Below are positions 1 to 10,270 of a DNA stretch of 64,000 nucleotides, one piece after another. Under the pieces are notes generated by a model. That model was not told where the DNA came from. It saw nothing but the letters and a program-made list of their open reading frames with translations, and ran no database searches. The stretch's first letter is position 1. Every line of letters begins with the position of its first letter. The stretch is from Telmatactis stephensoni. Lineage: Eukaryota > Cnidaria > Anthozoa > Actiniaria > Isophelliidae. The stretch is taken from the NCBI GenBank assembly GCA_029948255.1, contig JALIZF010001693.1, positions 248,001 through 312,000 on the forward strand, in the 5' to 3' direction. The position numbers and the translations under genes were made by a program.

Positions 1-289
1 TTAAATTTACATCAAAAGTCGGAAAATACTAAATGTTCTGTCAATAAATTCAAGTTTACTTTGTTTATGAGTTTAGAAAGCTAAAATTTTACAGTCTAGT
101 CGTTACAATTTGATTGACAGAAGCTTAAAAAGCCATGCATCGCCACTAGGTCGCGTAATTTTGAAATTGGGTGTAAATGTATATGAATAGTTTTGTCATC
201 TTAACAGGTAAAACCATTCAGTAGCAAATCATTTTGAATTTAAACAATGATTGTGTGATTAGTCAGGATTGAATTTAAACTTTCTCAAT
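1..289. other. AT-rich sequence, nothing recognised
   Basis: AT-rich with no long open frame, no tandem repeat and no recognisable element end. I see nothing in it. Confidence 0.5.
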
Positions 290-413
290 AGCCAGCATAG
301 CAGACCCTCTAGGTGACTGAGGGCGAGGGGAAAGGGGAGGGAGGAGGAGGAAGGAGAAGAGAGGGTGCCTTTCCCCATATCACCAGTCCCTTTGAGGGTC
401 TGCTATGCAGGCT
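290..413. mobile_element. Short foldback element (MITE-like)
   Basis: The ends are inverted copies of each other: the left reads gcatagcagaccctc and the right gagggtctgctatgc, with an almost pure purine tract (about 318-366) between them. A roughly 125-bp element with matching ends and no coding capacity fits a non-autonomous MITE. No clear target duplication was seen, so the superfamily is not assigned. Confidence 0.55.
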
Positions 414-1161
414 GCTTTTTGAATTAATTGCTATTAGATTAATTACTTAATTGACAATTTTTGCATTGTTCCCAGTTTACCAATTGAAATTTTCTTTTGA
501 GTCTACTTGACTATTAGGTATGGAATCTATACATGTCTATAACCAAGGACAGATCAAGGGGGAGGGTTTTACCCCTGAGTTAAAATACTCAAACTTCCCA
601 TACCCTAATGGAGGAGATCAAATACTCCCATCCCTGAGAAAGAGAATGAAATCATATAAAAGTTTTTTTTTTCAGTGGAGAAAAATGACCATTCATGATC
701 AATTGACTACTGCATTATAAGAATAAACTCAAATCCATTACTTAAGATTTTTTAGTTGTAATTTATTATTTATTGCCTTAAGAGCCTTGTTCCAGCAACC
801 ACATGACCTCTTAGAGGGCTTTTGTTTTCCTTGAGCGCGCTCTTGGTGACGACACCGTCAGCTAGGTCACTTTCGAACACTAGGCGCGCGCTATAGTTCA
901 ACTGAATAGCTACAGAAAACTTGAAAATTTTGCTTGAATTGAACTCTTTGAAAACTCACTCGTGCAAATTTATTCTAAATTGCACTCGTAACCATATTAT
1001 TTCCTATACAAACTAGGCAAAAATAGAAGTTGATTGAAATCATCTCTATTCTTATGACGTCACGATGACGTCATAGAGATCATTCACTACTAATTATCTC
1101 GAGAAAATGACCTAAACTTTGAAAACGACATTGTGTTCATCGGCACACAATGCCACAATGC
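414..1161. other. Intergenic, small ORF only
   Basis: A 66-codon frame at 520-720 has low-complexity AT-rich composition and no recognisable domain, so it is not called a gene. Around 787-812 the sequence loosely resembles the repeat described at 3302-3362. A tandem pair of CRE-like palindromes lies at 1055-1073 and is listed separately. Confidence 0.5.
1055..1073. promoter_or_regulatory. Two tandem CRE-like palindromes
   Basis: TGACGTCA occurs at 1055-1062 and again at 1066-1073, three bases apart, in a hairpin-prone context (tctat...atagag). TGACGTCA is the consensus for CREB/ATF bZIP factors. It lies about 2 kb from GPCR copy 1, on the 3' side of that gene, so any link to it is speculative. 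It may simply be part of a short inverted repeat. Confidence 0.25.
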
Positions 1162-1230
1162 CGCCGCCTGGCTTGCTCAGTTGGTAGGGCGCCGGACTAG
1201 TGTGCGGGAGACCGTGGGTTCGATTCCCGG

Positions 1231-1269
<39 letters not shown>

Positions 1270-1400
1270 GGTGCTGCCTTTGTAATTACATCTGCAAACG
1301 GTTAGACCTTCACGTCTTCTCGGATAAGGACGTTAAACCGTAGGTCCCGTCTGCTTTCACTCTAACCCTGCTTGTATAGTGGACGTAAAAGATCCTGTTA
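1162..1400 (+). mobile_element. tRNA-derived SINE
   Basis: The head is tRNA-like, with internal RNA polymerase III promoter motifs: an A-box-like ttgctcagttgg at 1173-1184 and a B box ggttcgattcc at 1217-1227, 33 bp apart as in tRNAs. It continues into a body with ggataaggacgttaaaccg (about 1322-1340), which resembles a conserved central domain of invertebrate SINEs as I remember it. The acceptor stem does not pair like a working tRNA, so this is a retroposon rather than a tRNA gene. The 3' end is approximate because no tail or target duplication was identified. Confidence 0.7.
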
Positions 1401-1404
1401 GTAG

Positions 1405-1469
1405 GTAAAATATTTGGCTCTTGTTCATTCTGCGGGTCGACATGACCTCGACCGAGCCAAATATTTTAC
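1405..1469. repeat. 16-bp inverted repeat, possible hairpin MITE
   Basis: gtaaaatatttggctc at 1405-1420 is repeated exactly as its reverse complement at 1454-1469, with a 33-bp loop. It follows the SINE directly, so it is either the end of that retroposon or a separate 65-bp hairpin element. Confidence 0.55.
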
Positions 1470-2093
1470 GCCTTCTGGCCGACATTAAGTATGAAACGAA
1501 ACGAAACGTGTTTCCCTCCATGTATACTCCACACGTACACATTGTGTTAGAAAAGGCATTTTCCTCGCATGCTTTCCTCTTAAGAGATTTATTATTTCGG
1601 AATGCTGTTTTGTTTTTGTCCTTACTTTAACGAAGCCGTTATATCAAGTTTAATTCCTTGATTTCTTTACACTACGACAAGGAAAAGAAAACCGCTGAAT
1701 GGTGTCATGGTTTCTTCACATGCGCGATGGTACCGGAAACGACGTCAGAATCAGGCAACATTTCCTGTTTTATGGCGCGAAATAGTTGGCACGCCTTGTC
1801 AATGAGCAGCCTCTTAATTAACCAGCGGTAACTTGTTTTGAAGCGGTAAAATGTAATATGTAGCATGCTATAAACCGATTTTTGTTTAATTGATTCATTA
1901 AACTTCAGAACGGCATCAAACAGATCTGTGAAGTGGTTTCCTTTTCATTCTGAGTAGGGAAAAGAAATTAGGAAATGTACAGCTTTGCCAAGCTGGGGGG
2001 ATTTTTTAGATTTAATTTTAAAATGAAAACATTCTCCCCGCGCTTCTTCTCATCTGTGAATCAAGAAACATTTTGGGAAACAACTTGTCATTT
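1470..2093. other. 3' flank of GPCR copy 1
   Basis: No gene seen. Homology with the 3' flanks of the other two GPCR copies runs from the stop codon at 2094 down to about 2040 (shared tgtttcttgat and gagaagaagc). Below that the sequence is unrelated, which places one edge of the duplicated segment. Small frames on both strands here are shadows of that flank. Confidence 0.5.
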
Positions 2094-3116
2094 TCAAGAT
2101 GTGCACGGCGGGGGAGGTGAAATCCTTCCACTGACGCTGCATGAGAAAATCGAACGAAACAGTGTGACGAACTTACGTCGTAAGTAGGTTTGGTTGTAAA
2201 ACATAATGGTTGGACCAACTGCACCATTTGCAAAAATGATTGTTGTGCTGATGTAGCGCGTAAGATAGTCTCGAAGAAAACTAACTTTAGGTTTTAGTAT
2301 CATAACTGCACCATTATATGTCAAAAACGCAAAGTATGGAATGATGAATGCAAATATTAGAGAAACAAACATGCTGGTTATTTTGTACCGTGAAAAAATA
2401 GCTGCTTGCCCTTGGGGATTCGAAGCGACTCCAACGATCCTGTGTTGTCGTAAAAACTTTAAAATACAAATGCATGTAAATGTCAGAATAACACTAGGAA
2501 TGACGTAGATGAGCATGATGCTAGCTAAAGCGAAGCCGCTGTACAACTTATCATCGTTACTAGGCTTACAAACGTCCGTGTACATGTTGTTACCCAGGTC
2601 GAAATAGACAAGATTATATGAGGGTAAAGCAAGCATTGCCCAGACCACTCCTACAAACCATGCTACTACAACTAGTGTTTTACATACTCTACCACTTGGT
2701 ACTCTAAGTGGGTGAAACACTGCTAGATATCTTTCTACTCCTATAACTAAGTAGTTTGTTACGGTAATACAAGGGAAGATTATTGTACAGCCACGAACAA
2801 CTTTACAAACATAATCAGTCTTTACAAAATCGATGAACAATTCGGTAGTGAAGGTGGGTAGATTGATAAGACTGCACAGAATATCTGAGAGTGCAAGACT
2901 TTGAATGAACCGATCGGTTAGAGTACGTCTGAATGCATTTACTGGTCCACGGTTCTGTGTCTTCTTTTTGGACAAGAAATACAAGATAAGAACATTGGCT
3001 ACCAGTGCATAGACTCCCACGATGGTATTGGCACCAGCGATGACGCTTTTGATGGTGTAGCTAACAGGGACAAAGACGTAGGTAGAGGAGACGACACTGG
3101 TGTTGTTGCCTTTCAT
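2094..3116 (-). CDS. Class A GPCR, lineage-specific paralogue, copy 1
   Basis: Single-exon receptor of 340 residues with seven hydrophobic segments (about 24-49, 70-95, 101-127, 145-166, 192-222, 246-270, 287-308). Class A landmarks are visible: N41 in TM1, D78 in TM2, C104 and C183 for the TM3-ECL2 disulfide, ERY at 128-130 in place of DRY, W153 in TM4, P207 in TM5, P260 in TM6 and P302 in TM7. N-glycosylation sequons occur at N4 and N5. The TM6 CWxP and TM7 NPxxY motifs are degenerate: the NPxxY asparagine is G301. The ATG is fixed by near-identity with two other copies in the window and by the shared 42-bp leader upstream. It is inverted relative to those copies. The family implies a plasma-membrane receptor signalling through G proteins. 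The ligand is unknown and I cannot assign a named subfamily. Confidence 0.9.
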   Translation of the reverse strand: MKGNNTSVVSSTYVFVPVSYTIKSVIAGANTIVGVYALVANVLILYFLSKKKTQNRGPVNAFRRTLTDRFIQSLALSDILCSLINLPTFTTELFIDFVKTDYVCKVVRGCTIIFPCITVTNYLVIGVERYLAVFHPLRVPSGRVCKTLVVVAWFVGVVWAMLALPSYNLVYFDLGNNMYTDVCKPSNDDKLYSGFALASIMLIYVIPSVILTFTCICILKFLRQHRIVGVASNPQGQAAIFSRYKITSMFVSLIFAFIIPYFAFLTYNGAVMILKPKVSFLRDYLTRYISTTIIFANGAVGPTIMFYNQTYLRRKFVTLFRSIFSCSVSGRISPPPPCTS

Positions 3117-3157
3117 CAGGAGTGGAGAAACTACGCTCTAGAACCAACAAAATGTAG
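3117..3157 (-). promoter_or_regulatory. Conserved leader before GPCR copy 1
   Basis: The roughly 42 bp between the start codon and the microsatellite match the same interval before the other two copies almost base for base (26740-26781 and 48212-48253). Read toward the gene, it contains a T-rich run ending in ttctag, which could be a 3' splice site, so the microsatellite may lie at an intron end. That reading is inference; a 5' UTR or core promoter is equally possible. Confidence 0.5.
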
Positions 3158-3222
<65 letters not shown>

Positions 3223-3231
3223 TAATCAATT

Positions 3232-3264
<33 letters not shown>
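3157..3264. repeat. (ATCA)n microsatellite upstream of GPCR copy 1
   Basis: About 27 units of a tetranucleotide (TTGA/TGAT on the gene strand) with two small interruptions (attaatcaattaatc). The same motif at the same distance from the ATG occurs before copies 2 and 3. Confidence 0.95.
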
Positions 3265-3266
<2 letters not shown>

Positions 3267-3301
3267 TACAATATAAACTGGTTGTTTAATTGGTCAGTGT
3301 T

Positions 3302-3362
3302 AGAAAAAATAGACCTCTATGAGGCCATGTGGTTACTGGCCTCAAATCCAAATATAGATAAA
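3302..3362 (+). repeat. Dispersed repeat, copy 1
   Basis: About 60 bp containing gaggccatgtggttactggc recurs in inverse orientation at 6702-6763. This is a dispersed repeat fragment of unknown class, next to an AAAC-rich stretch. Confidence 0.6.
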
Positions 3363-3379
3363 GAAACGAAATTAAAATG

Positions 3380-3448
3380 CAAAAACAAACAAACAAAGAA
3401 ACAAACAATTAAACGAACAAACAAACAAACGAACAAACAAACAAAGAA
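3380..3448. repeat. (AAAC)n-like simple repeat
   Basis: An imperfect AAAC/AAAG tetranucleotide run. The 98-codon frame across it is low-complexity Lys/Thr/Gln-rich and is not considered a gene. Confidence 0.85.
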
Positions 3449-6400
3449 TGATGTCAACAACGATCCTGGACAAACTGCCTACTTTGGGAAATGCAATGCA
3501 TTCCCCTTTCCTCCTCTAAATCGCCTTAAAATGCAACCAAACCCTCCAAAAACCACAAAGAATGCAATACAACACTAAAATACAGGTAAAAGATGTGATT
3601 TATTCTATTTTCGATAAATTTCCATATTTGAATATATTGATCAAAGATTGGGCTACCTGTGTAGCATCTAAAGAGAAAGAGGGTCCACTTTGACGTCATG
3701 TAACTCCTCAGGGAAGTCGGTGACCCCCATTTTTTATTTGCTCGTTATTTAACTTCTATGATGATGTCCTTTCACCGTAAGTGAAGCTTTGGGTAACCGT
3801 GCCTAAATCTTTACTGAGCCGTGATGAAGTTGAAAGTTGCTTGATTGAAATTGTTGGAGGATTTACTATCTAAAACCAAATGTATTACTGTGAGATGCAT
3901 TTACAGGCATCCAACATAGATAATCATGCTAGACTTGGAAAACAAGTTAGAACACTTAGCTTTGATAACTCGAAATACCAATTACTCTCCCTTTGTGATA
4001 AACACAAATGTTTTTCACGAGTTGTTTCTCACCCCCAGCTAAAGATTACCTAGCTAGATTTTTTATAGAGCAACAATATTGTTCCCGAAATTACTAATAT
4101 AACAAATTTGTACATCCAAAGATAGTTTTAAACAGGGATTTGATCTTTTTAGATCAGTTTAATTTCTAACCTGATGAAAATAGAATTTGAGTGTTAATCC
4201 AAAACTAAAATTTGAATTAAAACTTGTATAAGGGGCTAGTTTTTGGCACTTTTAGCCATTATTACTCGATATTCCTCTTAATGCAAATGTTTTCTTATTA
4301 ACGATCTGCGATCGTATCGTCTAGTTGCAAAGTTGTACTTGTCTTTTTCTATATTTACTTCATTTATAGTTTTTTTCTTTCTTTCCTGTCTAGCAACATA
4401 CATTTTTTTTTTCTTTTGCTACACTTCTATTTAGTGATTGCCTAGTGTAATGAACAACATGATATGTAAATCGTTCCTACAATATATCTATCCTTTTACA
4501 CTTGATTTAATAGATTGCGGCAGTGGTCAGCTTGTCCAATGTAAAATTGTCTTCAGTTTTGTTTTTCCTTTAATTATATAGCTAAATATAAATATTTTTC
4601 AACATGTATCTGTACTTTTAAATCTGAAGTGTTAAACTTAATAAAGAAATTGTCAATGACCAACATTAAAGGTTTTAACAGACAACCGACATATGGATAC
4701 ATATTTAATTGTTAAACGTTTTAAAGTGCTTCTACCTTAGTTGGATTGGATTGTGAATGGCCTTTGTCGTCTGGTTCCCAGGTTCAATAGCAGCTGTCGA
4801 GTTCGAATTTCCCAGAAAGAATAAAGCCAACAACACAAGGCTTCAGAGGAGAAGGAACCTCATTCTGGTGGGTGATATCAAAAGTTTTTGAGCGCGGCTT
4901 TCTAGATCTGCAACGGTCGATCGATCTAGCTGGAACTGTGCAGCAAAGTGAAAACTTGCTAAATATATATAGCAGTATTTTCGAGGGGGGTTGAGAGTGG
5001 GCGATTGAGATACTCGATCAGCCGATTAGCCAATATGTACACAGGAAGGCTCCGTCGTCTCGAGGTATACTTTGATACTTTCAGAGTGAAAAAAGTAACC
5101 CACATTCATTAGACGGACGGGTCACAAGAGATGATTTTGACAGTTTTATTTAACCTCGTTTCTAAAAAAGGGCCCGTTTTTCAACGTTTATTCGATTTTT
5201 TTATTTTCTATTTTGGCCGCCTACGCGTATCCCGTTAGACGAATTAGTATCCAGCGGTTAGGAGACCTGCTTGAAGACTACTTGAGTACTGCCACTCAGC
5301 TAGCTAACGAACAGTGCAATTTCCTTATCTTGAATTTTAATATAATGCTGTGTACAATCGAAGCCATCTCTCTTTTTGCACCCTTTGTCAATGTAGTGTT
5401 ATGCACTCCATTCCCAATATCAATTGATTGTGTCTTGTAAGTAGTTGAATCATGCAAAAAAGAAGAAATAAATAACACAGTATATAAAAATCCAAACTGA
5501 ATTACACGGTATATAAAACATAAGTTTATTCTGTAAATGCTGCTAAAGTAAGATCGGATTAAAAAAAGAAAAAGGGAAAAAGAAAGATATATTTTCATTT
5601 CTTCATTCCTAAAGAATTTAGAATTTGATTTACTCCTAAACCTGTCTTGTTTGGCAGAGTAATTTTCCTTGAATACGAGTATAGCTGAATTGTCTGCAAT
5701 AGGTCGACCCTTTTTATCATGACACAAGCGCGATGCCTCGCTAGTACAAAGTTACCACCTTGGCCTGTTTTGTGCATTCCCATTCGAATTAACTCCAATA
5801 TAAACAGTAGTTTTAGTTTAACGTTCATTACAGAAGCCTCTCGAATAACAGCCCCTGGCTAAGACATGCTGATTAATAAACCCGGCAAATGCGAACAAGT
5901 CACCAACTCCCACAAATTTCTTTGCAGAAACCTATGTTTTTTCTCTTTCTCGAATAACAGACCACTCTTTGATGCATTAACGTTACATCCTGGCCGCTGA
6001 GGACATGCTGATTAATAAACCTAGCTCCAAATACCACCGCACATTTCCTTCCGTATATCTGTACCCCCTCCTGTTAGTCCACTTAGATCATAAGCCCACT
6101 ATCCGTCCATCGTCCAGCAGTCATTTTTGTGGTTACTGGCTTTATGCCAGTAACACACTATGTCGTGGTCTTTATGCGTGCGAGTACGTGTAATTCGGAA
6201 ATCGCCGAAGCAGTGGCGAAGTGTCAAGCCGAAAGATATGCGAACTACGTGTGCCGGTCCGAGGGTGTTTAAGTCGATTATTAATAATCAAATATAGGGT
6301 TTGTGGTTATAAATATATGTTTTGAGACCAAACTGTTCAGTTTAGTTCATAAATATATCTGTAGGGGAAATGTTTGATCAATTCTCGATAAACGTAGTAT

Positions 6401-6701
6401 TGACGAAGCCGTTCGGAATGAAATAGGAAACTTAGGTAAGCACGGAAACATGGGGCGATATTTTACTGTAGATCAATGGCTTTGGGTCGTAGGCGTTTAT
6501 AATGTGCATTTAGTAATTAGAGATGCGAAGGTAAGTTGATCGTAATTTATATTTCTCATATAGTACTTCAGTTTTTCATTTTGCGTATGTAGAAATTTAA
6601 ATATACTTACCAAGGGTACTAGGACAAAGTCGGTGTGTGTATGCACTAGTCGAAGTAAACTCCTACCCCCACCCCCAACCAGGGACAGGCCTTGAAATGT
6701 G
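3449..6701. other. Intergenic, no supported gene
   Basis: AT-rich sequence with only short frames. One direct repeat is visible: tctcgaataacag followed by catgctgattaataaacc occurs around 5840-5885 and again around 5949-6025. Possible AATAAA signals (for example near 4640) have no associated open frame. Confidence 0.5.
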
Positions 6702-6763
6702 TCTATATCTATATTTGAATTTGAGGCCAGTAACCACATGGCCTCATAGAGGTCTATTTTTTT
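6702..6763 (-). repeat. Dispersed repeat, copy 2
   Basis: Reverse-complement match to 3302-3362, with one or two differences. The homology ends at slightly different points in each copy. Confidence 0.6.
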
Positions 6764-7620
6764 ATTTTGTTTGGTCAGCTGGCCATAGCACTTAGAGAGA
6801 TAGATAGATACTTCATTAAAATCACCTAGCAGCTAGAAGCTGAATTGCGTAACTTTAACAAAACGTAACAAGCCTTGCGACTAAGACAACTAATAGTGGA
6901 TAATTACCGATACTATGTATTACACTGTATTAACAGCCTTGCAACTGATAATTCAAATTCAATTACTATGTACTATAATACATAGATTCATAGATCCCGG
7001 CGGTAGATGCTTTAACTGGCTTTTCCGGTTATCAGATAGAACTTTCACGTGCTTGATCATCTTCACTGGCTCTGGCGGCAGTGAACAAATAGGCACATAG
7101 CTGACAGTTGAAGAGGCCCCACTAAAGACAACATGGACGCTAGTCTCCTAAGTATAGAGAGGAAGTCTCGAACTGTAACGTACCAGCTCAAGATGACATG
7201 ATTGACTGCATGTCTGAATCCAACCTCCCGAGGGTATATCAACCCCGAGTCGGCTTGGTAATGTGTGAAATGAAATAAAAAATGAAAAAAATAAATAAAT
7301 AAATAAAATGAAATAAACAAATATATTTTTGCGTTTATTATATTTTACAAATATCTGTATGAGTATATATTCAAATGCACTTAGAGTTTGTTAGTAGTAA
7401 GGACAGGCTGTTGTACCAGGCGGCAATCCCTACTCTTTGCGAACAGTACAACAGGAGTTTTACCTTTCGCCTAAGTGCTAGCATTTTATGATATGACCTT
7501 TTTTTGGCCATATTCATTTCCATTTTAATTTAGAGGCATATATTGTAAACAATTGAATTAAGTTGATTGGCTGCTGAAAGTAAGACACGATTCTGCAGTA
7601 AGGTGAAACGGGGTTTTCAA
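6764..7620. other. Intergenic, no supported gene
   Basis: Short frames only, plus a small AAAT-type simple repeat around 7281-7320. Nothing recognised. Confidence 0.5.
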
Positions 7621-7791
7621 CAGGGGCGGGTCCAGGGGGGGGGTGTCCATAGGTGCACCGGACACCCATCTAGCTTCCTGCGGGATGACGTCATCAGGTT
7701 CCATTGTTAGGAGGCCACCATCTTGGATGTGACGTCATTTCTCAAAAGGCCTTTGGGACACCCCCTTTGCAAAATCCTGGATCCGCCCCTG
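7621..7791. mobile_element. MITE with 5-bp target duplication (hAT5-like), copy 1
   Basis: The terminal inverted repeats read caggggcgggtccagg on the left and cctggatccgcccctg on the right, one mismatch apart. The 171-bp body is non-coding. Directly outside both ends is ttcaa, a 5-bp target duplication. A second family member at 37685-37885 also has a 5-bp duplication. The CAGGGG-type ends resemble hAT elements as known generally; assigning the 5-bp hAT subgroup is inference. Confidence 0.75.
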
Positions 7792-8528
7792 TTCAATTGT
7801 TCAAACTGCTAAACTTTGCAAACAAACATAGCAAAAAAACATTGATCTGAAGTGTATTTAGTGAAACAAACATCGAAAGAACGATGTAATCTTCAAGTCA
7901 AGTCAAGACCAGTTAGAGTATCAAAATTGAGACACTATTGCATTTGAAACGAAAAACAACCACTCGAGCTCGGCTTTTTAGTGAAATGAGCTTGCACAGA
8001 CAAGAAAATGGCTGCATAATGGCTTTTTTGTGTGAGCAAACCTGACGAAAGAAGGACAACAAACTCAGTCAAAGCAGTCAGCTTCGCGCAGAATGACAGG
8101 ACAGACTTACTTTTGAATCTCATTAAAACTAAACTGTGACCTTATCAACAACATTCTGGTAGCTCGAACATAAAAAAAATGACCCAGAAAGGCTCCAGGT
8201 GAACTTATTCTAAGCGTTTTCCGAGCTTTATTTGGAAGTGAAAACAAAATGTACACTCCGCATCGTATAGATGAAGGATGAACCAAACAAATGAGCTACT
8301 GTTTGTTGCTTGATCTTTCAAAAAAAAACCTTCATACCTCAGCAATTCAGTGGAATATGAAACAATTTTGAGCGCTTTTCCCCCCCTTCTTTTCTGTGAG
8401 GGAAAATTATTAAAAAGCTTCGAAGCCTGCTCTTCACGGCCTGATTTTAAGAAAACTAAAGCACATAGACAAAATGTACAAAAATTATTAATTTTCAGCT
8501 ATTTAGGATAATAATTTCAAAAATTTAA
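7792..8528. other. Intergenic, no supported gene
   Basis: No long frame or clear repeat. Nothing recognised before the long inverted repeat that starts at 8529. Confidence 0.5.
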
Positions 8529-8930
8529 CAGTCCCAGGGGAAAATTACTAGGGGAGTCCATCTCGCGCTCTAGTGGTAATGATGTGTGGAACCATCCCCG
8601 AACTAGCTGAGCTATTTTTAGAACGAGCTCTGATTGGCTGCTTTCACGAGCGACCAAAAGACACTTCGAAAAATTCAATCCTGGTCGTTCTACTCTGTGC
8701 CGAGACAAGACATGTTGGGCTAGTTCGATTTTGAAGCACTTTCCTTAGTAATTGAGCATTCCTGAATATAGATAGAATGTTTTGAATATCCTTCGACTCT
8801 TATCTTTGGAGATATTCTTGCAACAAAATTCAAAACTGCCGGTCAATGACCTCGAATTCCTATTTGACCGGCAGTTTTTAAATTTTCCAAAACTTCCCCG
8901 AAAAAAAATTCGTACACCATCTATTCTATT

Positions 8931-9042
8931 TAACAATTAGACTACGAGTTTGAGTTTTCTATCGGCTGATAGTTGACGAGGGCGAAGCCCGAATCAACTA
9001 TCAATTCCGATAGAAAACGAGAACGAGTAGTCTAATTGTTTT
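8931..9042. repeat. Foldback hairpin
   Basis: Left-arm pieces aacaattagactac, ttttctatcgg and tgatagttga are answered in inverted order by tcaactatca, ccgatagaaaa and gtagtctaattgtt. The loop is gc-rich (gagggcgaagcccga). It directly abuts the left end of the 9041-10036 inverted-repeat element. Confidence 0.65.
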
Positions 9043-10036
9043 AGTAAAAATCTACTAGTATTCTAATTCAAAATTTATAAAACGAAATTTGGTGATAATT
9101 TTTAACCTAAAAAACTGAGAAATTTCGGAAAGCTGCGCATAAAAAACTATAGTTTCCATGGCAACTGTCTTTCTTTTGGGAGCCGAGGAAAATCGGCAGC
9201 TAGTCCAGCTGTGAAGCTTTCTTCCGCTAAAAAGAAGTGATTTTGATCATAGAAGAAAGTCGAAAAGCTCATAAAACAAAAGTAGTACGGATTATCTGAT
9301 GCTTGTGGAGATTTCTTTGCATTATTCGGGGCGAAAAAGACGAAAAGAGATCGAGCTGACCGACCTGCTCGTCGTGAACTGATTTGGTGAAAGTGAAACT
9401 TAATTTCAAATTACTAGCTTCAACACGAAGGAACCCTGCAGAAAAGTTATTGAAAGGTAATAAAAAGTTATTCTACACTTATGTATTCCTTGTTTATCTA
9501 ATTTAGAAAGCTTTTTGTCTCATCTTTTTTTCAAACAATACCGTTTTTGTCCTCACAAGTGACTATACTTGCTCGCTTCCTGAGAGTTTGTTTTTCTGTG
9601 AACTTTGAAGCTAAGTGATTCACGCCGAAAATCGACCAAAAACGAAAACAAAGTAATTTTTCACTAAATTTTGCTATTGTACTTGTATACTGTTGAGTTA
9701 TCTTAGACAGTTTAGACTTGAAAGCCACTTTTTTCACTTTGGGAAGTACGGTCCGTAGAGATCGGTGATTGAACTCTGTCAGTTTTTTATCAAAATCGCA
9801 AAAATTTCTCTGCTTTATATATCAACATTTGTACGTGTTGTTTTGTATAAACATCACTGGTGGTATTTATGGCAAATATAATTACAAACCATGTTTTATC
9901 TATAGAAATTTGCTGATAATTTGCAAATCACGAATTCCTATTTTCTCTACTCACCTCCTATCGAAATTAGAAGGTGCAGTAGAGTAGCCAATCAGATGCG
10001 CTGTTTTGCATTAGAATACTAGTAGATTTTTACTAA
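9041..10036. mobile_element. Inner element with 27-bp terminal inverted repeats
   Basis: ttagtaaaaatctactagta plus seven more bases at 9041-9067 is matched exactly, inverted, at 10010-10036. The 996-bp interior has no frame over about 75 codons, so it is non-autonomous. No target duplication was confidently identified. Confidence 0.65.
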
Positions 10037-10270
10037 CTTTATTTAGGAATGGTAAGCGGTTACAACTACCGTTGTAATGTGTAATTAACTCTATTTGCCT
10101 AGCTCCGGCACAGAGTACAACGACCAGGATTGAATTTTTCGAATTGTCTTTTGGTCGCTCGTGAAAGCAGCCAATCAGAGCTCGTTCTAAAAATAGCTCA
10201 GCTAGTTCGAGGATGGTTCCACTGTAGAGCGCGAGATGGACTCCCCTAGTAATTTTCCCCTGACAGTCCC

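Larger units (their letters stand above)
8529..10270. mobile_element. Long inverted-repeat (foldback) element with nested parts
   Basis: The outer arms 8529-8708 and 10103-10270 are reverse complements with only scattered differences and small indels; both share gagctatttttagaacgagc (read inward). Nested between them are a small hairpin (8830-8880), a foldback (8931-9042) and a pair of perfect 27-bp inverted repeats (9041-9067 and 10010-10036). There is no open frame of transposase size. This looks like a non-autonomous foldback transposon with a second element inserted inside it, but the order of events cannot be read from one copy. Confidence 0.7.

Noticed and set aside
1162..1240. Functional tRNA gene
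   Set aside because: A and B boxes are present, but the acceptor stem does not pair properly and the sequence continues into a SINE body, so it is a tRNA-derived retroposon.
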